This document shows positions 14,601 to 20,341 of a stretch of DNA of 30,724 nt, piece after piece (position 1 is the first letter of the stretch; every line of letters begins with the position of its first letter). The DNA is from CAYTLW01 sp964438735 (GTDB lineage Bacteria > Myxococcota_A > UBA9042): the NCBI GenBank assembly GCA_964438735.1, contig CAYTLW010000093.1, positions 1-30,724 of the forward strand, in the 5' to 3' direction. A program made the translations under genes and the position numbers. The notes beneath the pieces were generated by a model, which saw only the letters and a program-made list of their open reading frames with translations, searched no databases and was not told the DNA's origin.

Positions 14601-16596
14601 CGCCGCAGACGCCGCCTACCAGGCAGACCTCGAACTGGGTGCAGGCGTTGCCGTCATCGCAGGGGATCTTGTCGCCATCGCTGGACGTCTTCGGCGTCTC
14701 GGCGCACAGACCGGTCTTGGGCTGGCAGGCCACCGTCACGCAGGGCGCGCCCAGGTCGGGGCAGGTGACCACCGTGCTGGGGTCGATGACGCACTTGTTG
14801 GCCATGCACATCAGCGTGCCATTACAGGCATTTCCATCCTCGAAGCCGATGCAATCCTTGTCGAATTGGCACTGACAATTGCCCGGCTTGCCGGTGCAGA
14901 GGCCGTCGACGCAGGCGTCTTCGATGGTACAGCCGTCGCCGTCGTCACAGGTCGCGTCGCTGTCCGCTTCGACCGGGTTGTGGATGCACTTGCTGTCGGT
15001 CGTGCAGGTGTCCGCGGTGCAGGGATTGCCGTCGTCGCAGTCGATCACGTCCTTGCCCAGGCATTCGCCGGCCACGCAGCGCTCGCCTGAGGTACAGGCG
15101 TCGCCGTCATCACAATCCACACCCGAGGCCATGGCTTTGTGCAGGCACTTGCCGCTGTTGTTGGGATCGCAGAGGTCGGTGGTGCAGGCGTTGTCGTCGT
15201 CGCACTCGGCCATGCTGCCGGTGCAGACCAGGCCGGCGCACTTGTCGGCCGTGGTGCAGGAGTTGCCGTCGTTGCAGGGGTCGCCATTCTTGCCGGGGCC
15301 GTGCAGGCAACCCGACGAGGGCAGGCAGAGATCGGCGGTACACGCCTGGTCATCGTCGCAGTGCAGCGGGATACCCGATTGGCAGACGCCCGTGCCGGCG
15401 CAGCTGTCGCCGATGGTGCAGGCCGTGCCGTCGTCGCAGGGTCCCCCGGGCGGCGTCTGGGCGACTACGCAGCCCTGTGCGGTGCACAGGGACATGGTGC
15501 ACGCGTCCGTGGTGGCTGCACAGGGCGTGGCCAGGTTGGCGTCCACCTCGCAGTGGCCCGTCCGGCAGACCAATACGCCCAGGCAGGCGGGCACTTCGGC
15601 GTCGCCGGCGCAGTCCGCGTCGACGGTGCAGTCGCAGACCGACTTGCCGCCACAAATGCCCGTCTTGCAGGTGTCGCCCTGGGTGCAGCTGTTGCCGTCG
15701 TCGCAGGGGGCGCCGTCGTTATCCGGGCTGACCACGCAGCCCTTTTGGGCATCGCAACTGCCGGTCACGCAGCCGGTGTCGGTGGCGGCGCAGGGCAGCG
15801 AGGTGGTCGAGGTGCACGCGCCGCCGACGCAATGCTCGGCCAGGGTGCAGATGTCGCCATCGCTGCAGGCGTTGCCGTCGGCGGCGGCGTCGTAGCTGCA
15901 GGCGCCGGTCTCCGGATCGCAAGTGTCGATGGTGCACGGATTGTTGTCATCACACTTTGTGGGCGTGCCGGGGGCGATGGCACACAGCCCGCCGCTGCAC
16001 TGGGCCAGGCCGACGCATTTATCGCCGCCCACCTGCTCGGCGCAGTCGGCATCCTTGGTGCAGTCGCAGACGTTGAGCTCGGCGACGCAGGCGCCGCCAT
16101 CGCAATGGTCGCCGACCGTGCAGGGGTTGCCGTCGGTGCAGGGAGCCAGGGTCTTGTCGGCGTGGGTGCAGCCGGTGGCCGGGTCGCAGTCGTCGCTGCT
16201 GCACGGGTTGCCATCGTCGCAATCGGTGGCCTGCAGCGCCTGGCAGGTGCCGGAATTGCAGGTGGACTCCGCCGTGCAGGGGTCGCCGTCATCGCAGGCG
16301 ACGTGGTCCGGGCGGATGCCCAGCTCGCAGCGCTTGGTCTTCGCATCGCAGATCGCCGCGACACAGGGTTTGGTGGCCAGCGACGCGCAGTCGCTATCGG
16401 CCAGACAGGAGGGCTCCCCCTGGGCTGGATCGGGCAGCACCGGCGGCTGCGCATTCACCGGGTGGTAGATCGCTTCTGCGCCCGTCTCCACCGCCGAACC
16501 CCAACAACCGGCCAGGCCGATCGCCGCGATGAGCGGAAGGACGAGCGCCACGCCGCGGGAGGTTCCTGCGGCAGTCTGGTTGGCGCGATTTCGCAT
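5683..16596 (-). CDS. Giant cysteine-rich repeat lipoprotein with a C-type lectin domain and two jelly-roll-like domains
   Basis: This encodes a 3637-residue lipoprotein. I start it at ATG 16596: AAGGAG lies 10 nt upstream and a lipoprotein signal with lipobox L28-A-G-C31 follows. From about residue 60 it consists of C-D-D-G-x-x-C-T-x-x-D-x-C modules organised in a super-repeat of about 143 residues (about 430 bp). I count roughly 16 copies of its C-x-C-x-x-D-x-D-C ... C-N-G-T-L signature. One 144-residue unit contains 23 Cys, so the chain must be held by very many disulfides and fold outside the cytoplasm. At about 2455-2580 sits a C-type lectin domain with the mannose-type E2541-P-N motif and W2564-N-D, the usual Ca2+/sugar ligands. 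After more repeats, two beta-sandwich domains (about 3226-3383 and 3472-3637) each end in a x-Y/W-I-D-D/N motif typical of MAM/jelly-roll modules. Role inferred: long fibrous surface adhesin with a sugar-binding head near its distal end. Confidence 0.92.
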   Translation of the reverse strand: MRNRANQTAAGTSRGVALVLPLIAAIGLAGCWGSAVETGAEAIYHPVNAQPPVLPDPAQGEPSCLADSDCASLATKPCVAAICDAKTKRCELGIRPDHVACDDGDPCTAESTCNSGTCQALQATDCDDGNPCSSDDCDPATGCTHADKTLAPCTDGNPCTVGDHCDGGACVAELNVCDCTKDADCAEQVGGDKCVGLAQCSGGLCAIAPGTPTKCDDNNPCTIDTCDPETGACSYDAAADGNACSDGDICTLAEHCVGGACTSTTSLPCAATDTGCVTGSCDAQKGCVVSPDNDGAPCDDGNSCTQGDTCKTGICGGKSVCDCTVDADCAGDAEVPACLGVLVCRTGHCEVDANLATPCAATTDACTMSLCTAQGCVVAQTPPGGPCDDGTACTIGDSCAGTGVCQSGIPLHCDDDQACTADLCLPSSGCLHGPGKNGDPCNDGNSCTTADKCAGLVCTGSMAECDDDNACTTDLCDPNNSGKCLHKAMASGVDCDDGDACTSGERCVAGECLGKDVIDCDDGNPCTADTCTTDSKCIHNPVEADSDATCDDGDGCTIEDACVDGLCTGKPGNCQCQFDKDCIGFEDGNACNGTLMCMANKCVIDPSTVVTCPDLGAPCVTVACQPKTGLCAETPKTSSDGDKIPCDDGNACTQFEVCLVGGVCGGGTPLVCDDGDLCTADLCEPLKGCTTSPVDGSLGLPCDDGNACTKGDSCGDGGCVPGPNVCQCTKDADCAAYDDGDICNGGLVCKQGACLPDGTAVVCDPSGGGLCTEVKCLAKSGKCELINKLDGSDCSDQDKCASGGLCQAGVCIGSGKPACDDGDGCTKDSCDPVKGCSHVVQVGLFCDDGNACTAGQSCGADGTCGGGQNICECQQDADCPDDNDLCNGVPACLGNKCQAKAGSAVVCDASGDGPCQANTCQAATGKCTMVKQPDKQVCDDGSACTTGELCSDGACAGGVKVVCDDDNICTADGCNPAQGCFHLNNQSLCDDGDACTLGDICQGGECTPGAGTCECEVNADCVAKDDGNLCNGVLTCQGGKCALDPSSIVQCDPSNNTSCTANLCDEKTGKCAPTPFPDGTQCGDGDVCTSKDQCVGGTCKGTPFDCDDDNPCSTDVCDPATGCKHSANTLPCDDGNPCTDGDVCAGGSCTAGKDTCGECKNDVDCAAKDDGNLCNGVLQCVAGACQPKPNSAVICPDTGNPCTNAVCQPATGNCNNESVKDGGPCDDGSACTATSACFGGVCIGQNALDCDDGKPCTADKCDAKTGCVNTPTLGPCSDGNPCTTPDICLPNGSCQGGINTCECTSNADCVAKDDGNPCNGTLICQANACVVAPGSPVVCDGNKDTECAKQTCDPDDGQCKAKPVIDGTDCNDGSLCTVGDTCSKGACTGSALVCADANPCTTDDCDSATGCVNKPDDGAACDDGNPCTQQDSCQGGACAPGPNNCQCQVSADCAKFEDDSLCNGTLICSNNTCVIDPKTVVTCPPGNGCSTSECNAKTGACDVKPAGDGTPCGGATLCGGTGQCTAGKCVGPHGCADDGNPCTAQSCDGQGKCLATPVNGPCSDGDSCTIGDQCADGACKPGANQCDCKVDGDCVGHDDGDVCNGIFTCQNSKCAFDASTVVKCPPGAGSCQTDACNPKDGTCSIANEPNGTPCPDGDECTTAEQCFAGACLKKGITCDDGKECTDDACDPQKGCVFNNSLPKICDDGDPCTPISLCFQGTCNPGPINTCVCTQDSDCPQDNDKCNGEMTCQGGNCKVDPGSVVNCDPGNSSCLKVQCTPATGKCDKQASPDGTPCSDDNLCTTGDGCVLGLCVGAPIQCDDKIDCTMDVCVPASGCDFQADSSKCDDNKPCTNDVCNAVIGCLSSPQVGAPCDDGDACTAGDICVTVAGGMVCQPGVKMNCDDGDVCTADSCQSDGGCVHQPTNGPCDDGNPCTTGDVCGGLGPASCAGKPKDCGDNNPCTADSCTTNNGLCSHVPAPGPCDDGDACTTGDICIGGGCQGGDAKVCNDGNPCTDDACDAQSGGCVATPNTNPCDDGDICTTGDACSDGGCKGGANQCECKTTADCAGQEDGDLCNGTLICQANKCVLDPNSVVDCSAVPTPPCKSALCMPKTGQCVLQNDADGNPCSDNSACTANDKCTGGACSGQVIDCGKSETCIERGCDPSQGCFTNNKDGDACDDGDACTQGDTCSAGKCTGKNACQCKTDADCKPFDGNDKCKGTHICTANQCVIDPKTVINCQGGPSSPCVQTICDPPTGNCFKENEPDGTPCDDGTACTTPDSCTGGVCGGAKVDCDDANACTNDICDASAGCLHQSATGTPCDDGDNCTSPDVCQAGSCAPGPDVCACKVDGDCDDGKACTVDVCTNNQCTSGPANGIACEDDDKCTGTGECVDGACKPGAFNDCDDNYACTTDSCDAATGACKNEVIYGCCTKDKNCDDKNDCTADSCKVDACPDGVLQDGRCYKVISQNSTWFEAQDACLAWGGQLVSIGSKADNDFVRGLGNQAGCSDVWIGFNDLAKDDTWVWSDGSPANYDNWADGEPNECENCCGSPEDVAEMWTDGTWNDICLKLDNPCMVCEKSLGGGTCSNQPVAGCCKVDADCEDGDACSIDTCVAGKCQAVFDPTCCKGDVDCDDSNPCTNDVCDAGKCLNAPNNNPCDDGDPCTDGDTCAGGSCQSGTNTCQCKSDADCAKLEDGNVCNGTLVCNANKCIIDPGTIIDCSGQVDETCGTAICNPQTGHCSKKQHPNGSPCDDKSLCTSADSCFNGKCTGDPLQCNDSNVCTADSCNAALGCQHVPTAGLCDDGNKCTSGDLCQGGKCVGGANVCQCQGNADCAKLEDGNLCNGTLICSNNQCVVDAKTVVVCDTKGDTPCKTTACVMQTGQCQTTTLPNGASCDDGNACTISDLCKSGGLCSGINKSCNDSNTCTQDSCDPANGCVNTPLSSIPCNDGNNCTTSDTCKSGKCEGTPTACECKSDADCADKEDGNFCNGTLKCVDQACQVDPTTVVDCSHLTDPPCGKYACQQNTGQCLSKSLPNGTPCSDDNECTSSDACQGGLCQGTPKSCADSNPCSNDSCNTTTGECQFIPATGQPCDDGDACTNDDACDAAAKCVGKNSNCDDGNQCTFDVCQAGQGCLNVPTSGPCDDGDPCTVGEKCDAGACTAGPKNPSCCASDGDCDDLDKCSVDTCKNNDCERAPVPCTDDGSPCTIEACKDGSCSSTTPPSDGAVTLYAEDFDDGQPNGLYVQNTNKDVTWQILAGKSASQPNAFYYGNTKSMDYDYGQSMGDVMLPPVQLPASGQASFSIDYQLLVNNNGCSRDKIQLYVNGVLQVGQLCSSTLGFQARTWSLNNFIGQVVQITLRFTTVDETSNKGEGAYIDNLKIQATGAADCCQGPQDCDDGQPCTLDACDSKSGKCSNPPNPGGSCDDGNKCTDVDLCNDQGQCAGKDVDCDDGSACTKDSCNAATGLCVNAPYPGFKANFSDGVGGLTTTSTNPLISWQTSKKEYTSAPSSLYIGNINPLTGTHSYNFGPVVATAALPTIFIPAGVSTAFWRFRLKYDRDPGESTTCNSLADRVAVTVQGQIPPNGQLCQSVPLFIQANIPLDSVMGQTVNLGFAFFANQSQNNGQGAWIDDIEVGWTCN
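6230..16420 (-). repeat. ~430-bp higher-order coding repeat of the giant lipoprotein
   Basis: The C-N-G-T-L-coding motif recurs near positions 13498, 13066, 12638, 12209 and 11788, then near 8490, 8068 and 7629, giving spacings of 421-439 bp. Each unit encodes one Cys-x-Cys/CNG module plus three C-D-D-G-x-x-C modules. Units diverge by point changes and small indels, and some are irregular (for example 9240-9560 and 10600-11300). The repeat is interrupted by the lectin domain at about 8855-9235 and by the first jelly-roll at about 6430-6920. Confidence 0.85.
8855..9235 (-). other. C-type lectin domain region within the giant lipoprotein
   Basis: The domain begins near C2463-Y-K and continues through W-F-E-A-Q-D-A-C, a W-I-G-F core, E2541-P-N-E-C and W2564-N-D to a closing Cys pair. 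The order and spacing match Ca2+-dependent C-type lectins. E-P-N in animal lectins of this family favours mannose-type sugars; whether that holds here is inference. It is the only non-repeat globular insertion I see in the central part of the protein. Confidence 0.88.
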
Positions 16597-16660
16597 GGTC
16601 TGCTGGCTCCTTGTCTGCCACCAGCGTAGCCGCTGCGTACTCGCGAGCCAAGGCACTGCT

Positions 16661-16686
16661 GCGCGGCCGCGCATGCGGGGCCGCGC
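16661..16686. other. GC-rich hairpin upstream of the giant gene
   Basis: GCGCGGCC (16661-16668) pairs with GGCCGCGC (16679-16686) around a 10-nt loop. It lies between the stop of the HEAT/hydrolase gene and the start of the giant gene, both on the minus strand. It could terminate the first or structure the leader of the second; no T-run decides between them. A 10-bp palindrome, AATTGCAATT, lies at 16727-16736. Confidence 0.35.
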
Positions 16687-16755
16687 ACTCAGACCTCACC
16701 TGCGCCGTTCAGCGCGGGTCGTGTCGAATTGCAATTGTCGGGATTGGCGTCCGAT

Positions 16756-19335
16756 CTAGCTCAGGAAGTCGTCGATCAGATCCACCGTGTAGGACGGGTT
16801 CTCGAGCAGGGGCATCCAGCCGGCCCCGGGCACCGTCTCGACGCGAACCCGCTTCTTGGACTTGCCACGCAGCTTCTTGACGTCGCTCAACGTGGTCTTG
16901 CGCCACGGCGCCTTGTCGCCCAGCAGCAACAGCACCGGCTTGTTCACCGAGCGGATCCGGGCGCTCCGCAGGGACTCCCGCACCCGGTCCAGCGTGTCGA
17001 TCGAGAAGGCGTCGATGGCCAGGTTGTCGGTGCGCACTCGGCGGCCCGACTCCCAGTTGGCCAGCACGCCCGAGAGCACGCTGCGCAGGATGGCGCGCTG
17101 GGCGACCTCGCGTGGCGCCCGCCATTGCGCTTTCAAGCCCCACTGCAGGTCGACGCGCATCTCGTTGCGCATGGCCGCGTTGACCTGCTCCGGCAAGGCT
17201 TCGATGGCGTTGCTGGTCGGCCAGAAGGCGCCGTGCAGGATGATGCGCGACACGTCGCGCTTGTGGCGGGCTGCGTAGCGCAGTGCGAAGTGAGCACCCG
17301 AGGCGTCGGCGAAGAGGACCACAGGCCGCACGCCGAGCCGGGCCAACAGGGCCTGCAGCTCCTGGTCGCGCTCGGCATCGCTGGCGCGGGCAGCGCGATA
17401 GGGGCCGGGACGTCGTTGCATGACCACCACCCGGTAGTCCGAGGCCAGGCGCCAGATGTGGGGCATCAGGTGGGTGGCGTCGCGGAAGGGTGGACCGGTC
17501 ACGACCACGATAGCCGGCCGCTCGGTGCCCCACTCCAGGTAGCTCTGTTCGCCGGTCTGGGCGCGGAAGCGGCGCTCGTGGGGCACCAGGCTCTCGTGTT
17601 CCGACTTGCCGCGGGCCTTCTCGCCGGCCAGCCAGGACCGCCAGGGGCCGACCCGTCGCTGGCCCGAACGGAAGGTCATGCGACGCAGGGCGCCCAGCGC
17701 GGCGCGGTGGACCAGGTTATCCGGCGCGGCCAGCAGCGGCGCGATGACCGGCCCGGCCTTGTGATAGGTGTCGATGCGCGCCAGGGCCTCCAGGATCGCG
17801 ATGCGCATCTCGGCATCCGGCACCCGGGTCATGCGCCGCAAGAACGCCGCACCCTGGGGATGGCCGAGGCCGCCGATGGCCTTGAGCGCGGCCAGTCGGA
17901 CCCGGCGATCGGGATCGCGCGCCGCAGCTTTTTGCAACGCCTTGAAGGTCTTGGGATCGCGCAATCGCCACATCTGCTCGACGACGAAGATACGCAGGCC
18001 GACGTCGGGATCGCCCAACAGGGTGATCAGCAGCTTGCGCACGCTGTCGTCGTAGAGGGTGATCGCCAGCCGCACGCCATCCTGCGGGTCCACCAGACGG
18101 CGCAGCTGCACCACTTCGACGATCATGTCGCGCGCTTCAGCCACGTTCATGTGGGCCAGCACGTCCATGGCCAGGTTGCGGGTCTCGCGATCGCCATGGG
18201 CCAGCAATTTGACCAACTGCGGCGCCGCCTGCTGGCGCATATGGGTCAGCAATTCGAGCGCGATCTGGATCCGCTCGCCGCTGGAGACCTGGAGCAACAT
18301 CAACGCATTCTGCACCGCTGGCGGGCCGACCAGCTTCAGGCCGTCCAGGACCTCCTTGCGCTGGTCGGGCAGCTGCAATCCTTCCATCAGCGGCGCCACC
18401 GAGGGCTCGCCACCGATTCGGGCCAGGGCACGGATCAACTTGACCCGAACCACCCGATTGGCCTGCGTCGCGCGACGTTGTTCCACGCCCAACAGACGGG
18501 CAAGCGCGCCGCGGGCCGGGGCATAACGTCGGGCTGCGATCATGTCGATGGCGTAGGCCTGCAGGTTGGCGTCCGGCGAGTCCACCAGCTGGACCAGCCT
18601 GGGCATCACCTGCGGGTGGCCGCGACGCTGCAGCGGGGGCAGCACGGCGAGCAGGATGCGGGGCTCGTTGCGCGGCAACATGGACACCAGCAGGCGCGTC
18701 TGCGGATCGTCTTCCTTGACCGACTTGAGCACGAAAGCCACCACACGACTGGCGGCACCATCGCCCAGCGACGGGGCCCGCTTGATCAGCTCCTCGTAGC
18801 TCAACGGCATGAAGCCCAACAGCAGATCGACCACCACCGCCTCGCCCTCGGCCAGGGCGACGAACTTGGGCAGGGCGCCCTGGACCGTGGGCCAGGCGTC
18901 GTCGCCGATGGCCAGCAGCTCGTCGATGGACTGGTATCGCTCCGGTCCGGGCTTGGCGGCGGAGATCTTACCGACCAGGGCCGCCGCGTTGGCACGGTTG
19001 CGTTTGGCGGCCTTGGCGTCGGCCACCTTGGCGGCGCGGGCTTTCTCTTCCGCAGCCCGTCGGGCCTTGCGTTCGGCGGCAGCGGCCTTGGCGGCGGCGG
19101 CCTTGTCCTTTGCCGTGGTCTTGTCCTTTGCCGTGGTCTTGTCCTTTGCCGTGGTCTTGTCCTTGGCGCTGATCTTGGCTTTGGCCGCAGCGGGCGCTGC
19201 CTGTGCGTGCGCCGGGACCGGGGCCAGGATTGCCGGGGCCAGGAATGCTGCGACCACCAGGCCGACAAACACGCCCGTGCACCGCGAAGTGGCACGGCTG
19301 ATCCGCGCCTGCTGCGCCGTCGGATAGCTGCTCAT
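16756..19335 (-). CDS. Exported HEAT-repeat protein fused to a degenerate alpha/beta-hydrolase domain
   Basis: This encodes an 859-residue protein. ATG 19335 is preceded by a G-rich ribosome-binding site (AGGGGGG) and begins a Sec signal peptide with cleavage expected after A44 (A-H-A). A Lys/Ala-rich segment (45-105) contains K-D-K-T-T-A repeats encoded by an exact 18-bp tandem repeat. Residues about 205-525 are helical HEAT/PBS-lyase-like repeats. Residues about 600-859 have an alpha/beta-hydrolase layout: nucleophile-elbow-like D-A-S679-G-A, acid-like D807 in L-G-D, and the final G-A-G-x-x-P-x-x-E-x-P loop. That loop normally carries the catalytic His, but here it holds W840. I therefore expect no classical hydrolase activity and suggest a binding or scaffold role in the periplasm. 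It probably shares a transcript with the HTH gene 82 nt upstream. Confidence 0.85.
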   Translation of the reverse strand: MSSYPTAQQARISRATSRCTGVFVGLVVAAFLAPAILAPVPAHAQAAPAAAKAKISAKDKTTAKDKTTAKDKTTAKDKAAAAKAAAAERKARRAAEEKARAAKVADAKAAKRNRANAAALVGKISAAKPGPERYQSIDELLAIGDDAWPTVQGALPKFVALAEGEAVVVDLLLGFMPLSYEELIKRAPSLGDGAASRVVAFVLKSVKEDDPQTRLLVSMLPRNEPRILLAVLPPLQRRGHPQVMPRLVQLVDSPDANLQAYAIDMIAARRYAPARGALARLLGVEQRRATQANRVVRVKLIRALARIGGEPSVAPLMEGLQLPDQRKEVLDGLKLVGPPAVQNALMLLQVSSGERIQIALELLTHMRQQAAPQLVKLLAHGDRETRNLAMDVLAHMNVAEARDMIVEVVQLRRLVDPQDGVRLAITLYDDSVRKLLITLLGDPDVGLRIFVVEQMWRLRDPKTFKALQKAAARDPDRRVRLAALKAIGGLGHPQGAAFLRRMTRVPDAEMRIAILEALARIDTYHKAGPVIAPLLAAPDNLVHRAALGALRRMTFRSGQRRVGPWRSWLAGEKARGKSEHESLVPHERRFRAQTGEQSYLEWGTERPAIVVVTGPPFRDATHLMPHIWRLASDYRVVVMQRRPGPYRAARASDAERDQELQALLARLGVRPVVLFADASGAHFALRYAARHKRDVSRIILHGAFWPTSNAIEALPEQVNAAMRNEMRVDLQWGLKAQWRAPREVAQRAILRSVLSGVLANWESGRRVRTDNLAIDAFSIDTLDRVRESLRSARIRSVNKPVLLLLGDKAPWRKTTLSDVKKLRGKSKKRVRVETVPGAGWMPLLENPSYTVDLIDDFLS
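19103..19166 (-). repeat. 18-bp tandem repeat inside the HEAT/hydrolase gene
   Basis: Three exact 18-bp copies (19103-19120, 19121-19138, 19139-19156) and a partial fourth encode the hexapeptide K-D-K-T-T-A. The unit length is a multiple of three, so copy-number change would keep the frame. Confidence 0.85.
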
Positions 19336-19417
19336 GACCCCCCTGACTTCGAAGCCTCGTGCCCCGTGTGGCGAGTCTACACCCACGGTGACGCCTTCTC
19401 CAATTCCGTTCGACCGG

Positions 19418-19996
19418 CTAGCGTTCACGACTGCGGGCGCGCCGTCGGTCCCGCACGCCGCGGTAGTCCAGCACGTCGTCGCGGGCCAGGATCCACAGCT
19501 TGCCATGCTGCTCGCCGTGCACCTTGCCGCTGCGCACGGCGTTGATGACCGCCTGCCGCGTGATGCCGAGGATGTTCATGGCCTCGCCGACCGTGACGAT
19601 CTCCTCGGTGGTCAGCCGGCTGCCGCGCTCTGAACTTCTGCCGGAACGACTGACTCGGGCGCGCAGGCTGGACGGCAAGGCCTCGTCGCGGCTCTCGCCA
19701 GGCTTGGCCTCGATGGCGCCCTCGGCCAGACCGGCGCGATAGATGAGGTCGCGAGCCACCTGCACTCCGGGCAGCGCGTCGGCGCCGGGCGCCAGGGGGC
19801 TCATCCCCTGGTAGATCGGCGCATCGTGACGCATCACGCGGCCGATCAGCTCGTTGTATCCCTGACCCTGGGCGAGGCGAAGAGCTAGATCATTGACAAA
19901 CATCCGCGCCGGGGCCGGCACTTCACGCAAGTCAACCACTGCACCCGAAATCAGTCGATAGCTATCGAGGATTCCGGCGTTCTCCGAGGTCATCAT
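19418..19996 (-). CDS. HTH (excisionase/MerR-type) DNA-binding protein
   Basis: This encodes a 192-residue protein with no signal peptide. Its C-terminal part (about 129-178) begins L-T-T-E-E-I-V-T-V-G-E-A and continues through an I-T-R-Q-A-V recognition-helix region to L-D-Y-R. That is the pattern of helix-turn-helix domains of the excisionase/HTH_17 type. A basic tail (R-D-R-R-R-A-R-S-R) follows. The N-terminal 100 residues do not match anything I recognise. Two consecutive ATG codons (19996, 19993) can serve as start; neither has a strong ribosome-binding site. It lies upstream of, and on the same strand as, the HEAT/hydrolase gene (82-nt gap), so the two probably form an operon. No integrase or phage gene is nearby, so I read it as a transcription factor rather than a true excisionase. 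Confidence 0.75.
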   Translation of the reverse strand: MMTSENAGILDSYRLISGAVVDLREVPAPARMFVNDLALRLAQGQGYNELIGRVMRHDAPIYQGMSPLAPGADALPGVQVARDLIYRAGLAEGAIEAKPGESRDEALPSSLRARVSRSGRSSERGSRLTTEEIVTVGEAMNILGITRQAVINAVRSGKVHGEQHGKLWILARDDVLDYRGVRDRRRARSRER

Positions 19997-20341
19997 TGCC
20001 CAACGTATGGGGTGGTCGGTGCCATTCGGGCATCGATTCGCCTACCTGATCGATCTACCAATTGGTTGATATGTGTCAAGACATGACGACTTGACCGATA
20101 ATGCGCCGGAATGCAGCCGAGTTGCTTGCAGCTAGCGTTTTGGTCGTTTTTGCGACCGGCACCGACTCGCACGTCAAGGTGCGCAAAAGGCGTGCTGCGC
20201 GGCCGCCGCTGGCCGTGATGCAGATCACGCCAGGCTCCGTTGAGTCGCTGCAGGGGTGTCCGGAACCGTCGCTTGGAACCGCCGTCGCGATGCGATACAG
20301 ACGTCAGCGAACCCGACCACGAATTCCATAGCGGAGGCGAC
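19997..20341. other. Divergent intergenic region, AT-rich in its left half
   Basis: About 345 nt separate the HTH gene (minus) from the acyl-CoA dehydrogenase gene (plus). The part from about 20040 to 20105 is AT-rich and carries the dyads and promoter-like elements listed separately. The part from 20105 to 20330 has ordinary GC-rich composition. A 76-codon open frame begins at 20101, but it lacks a ribosome-binding site and gene-like content. Confidence 0.6.
20052..20095 (-). promoter_or_regulatory. Candidate promoter and operator of the HTH gene
   Basis: On the minus strand a perfect TTGACA (-35) lies at 20079-20074. A 16-bp spacer leads to TAGATC (20057-20052), a poor -10. Inside the spacer is the perfect palindrome ACCAATTGGT (20057-20066). 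Overlapping the -35 is an inverted repeat, GTCAAG (20075-20080) and CTTGAC (20090-20095) with a 9-nt gap. Such dyads around a promoter next to an HTH gene suggest autoregulation. Confidence 0.35.

Noticed and set aside
5683..16596. Regular short repeats that might suggest a CRISPR array
   Set aside because: The repeats are coding, degenerate and about 430 bp in period, with no constant direct repeat and unique spacers and no cas genes nearby.
16729..19545. 938-codon open frame on the plus strand, opposite the HEAT/hydrolase gene
   Set aside because: It is His/Gln/Ala-rich with no motif. The minus strand has a signal peptide, HEAT repeats and a hydrolase-like domain.
19418..19996. HTH protein as a phage or mobile-element excisionase
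   Set aside because: The fold type fits, but no integrase, attachment-site repeat, transposase or phage gene is visible around it.
20101..20331. 76-codon open frame in the divergent intergenic region
   Set aside because: There is no ribosome-binding site or recognisable domain, and its composition looks like background.
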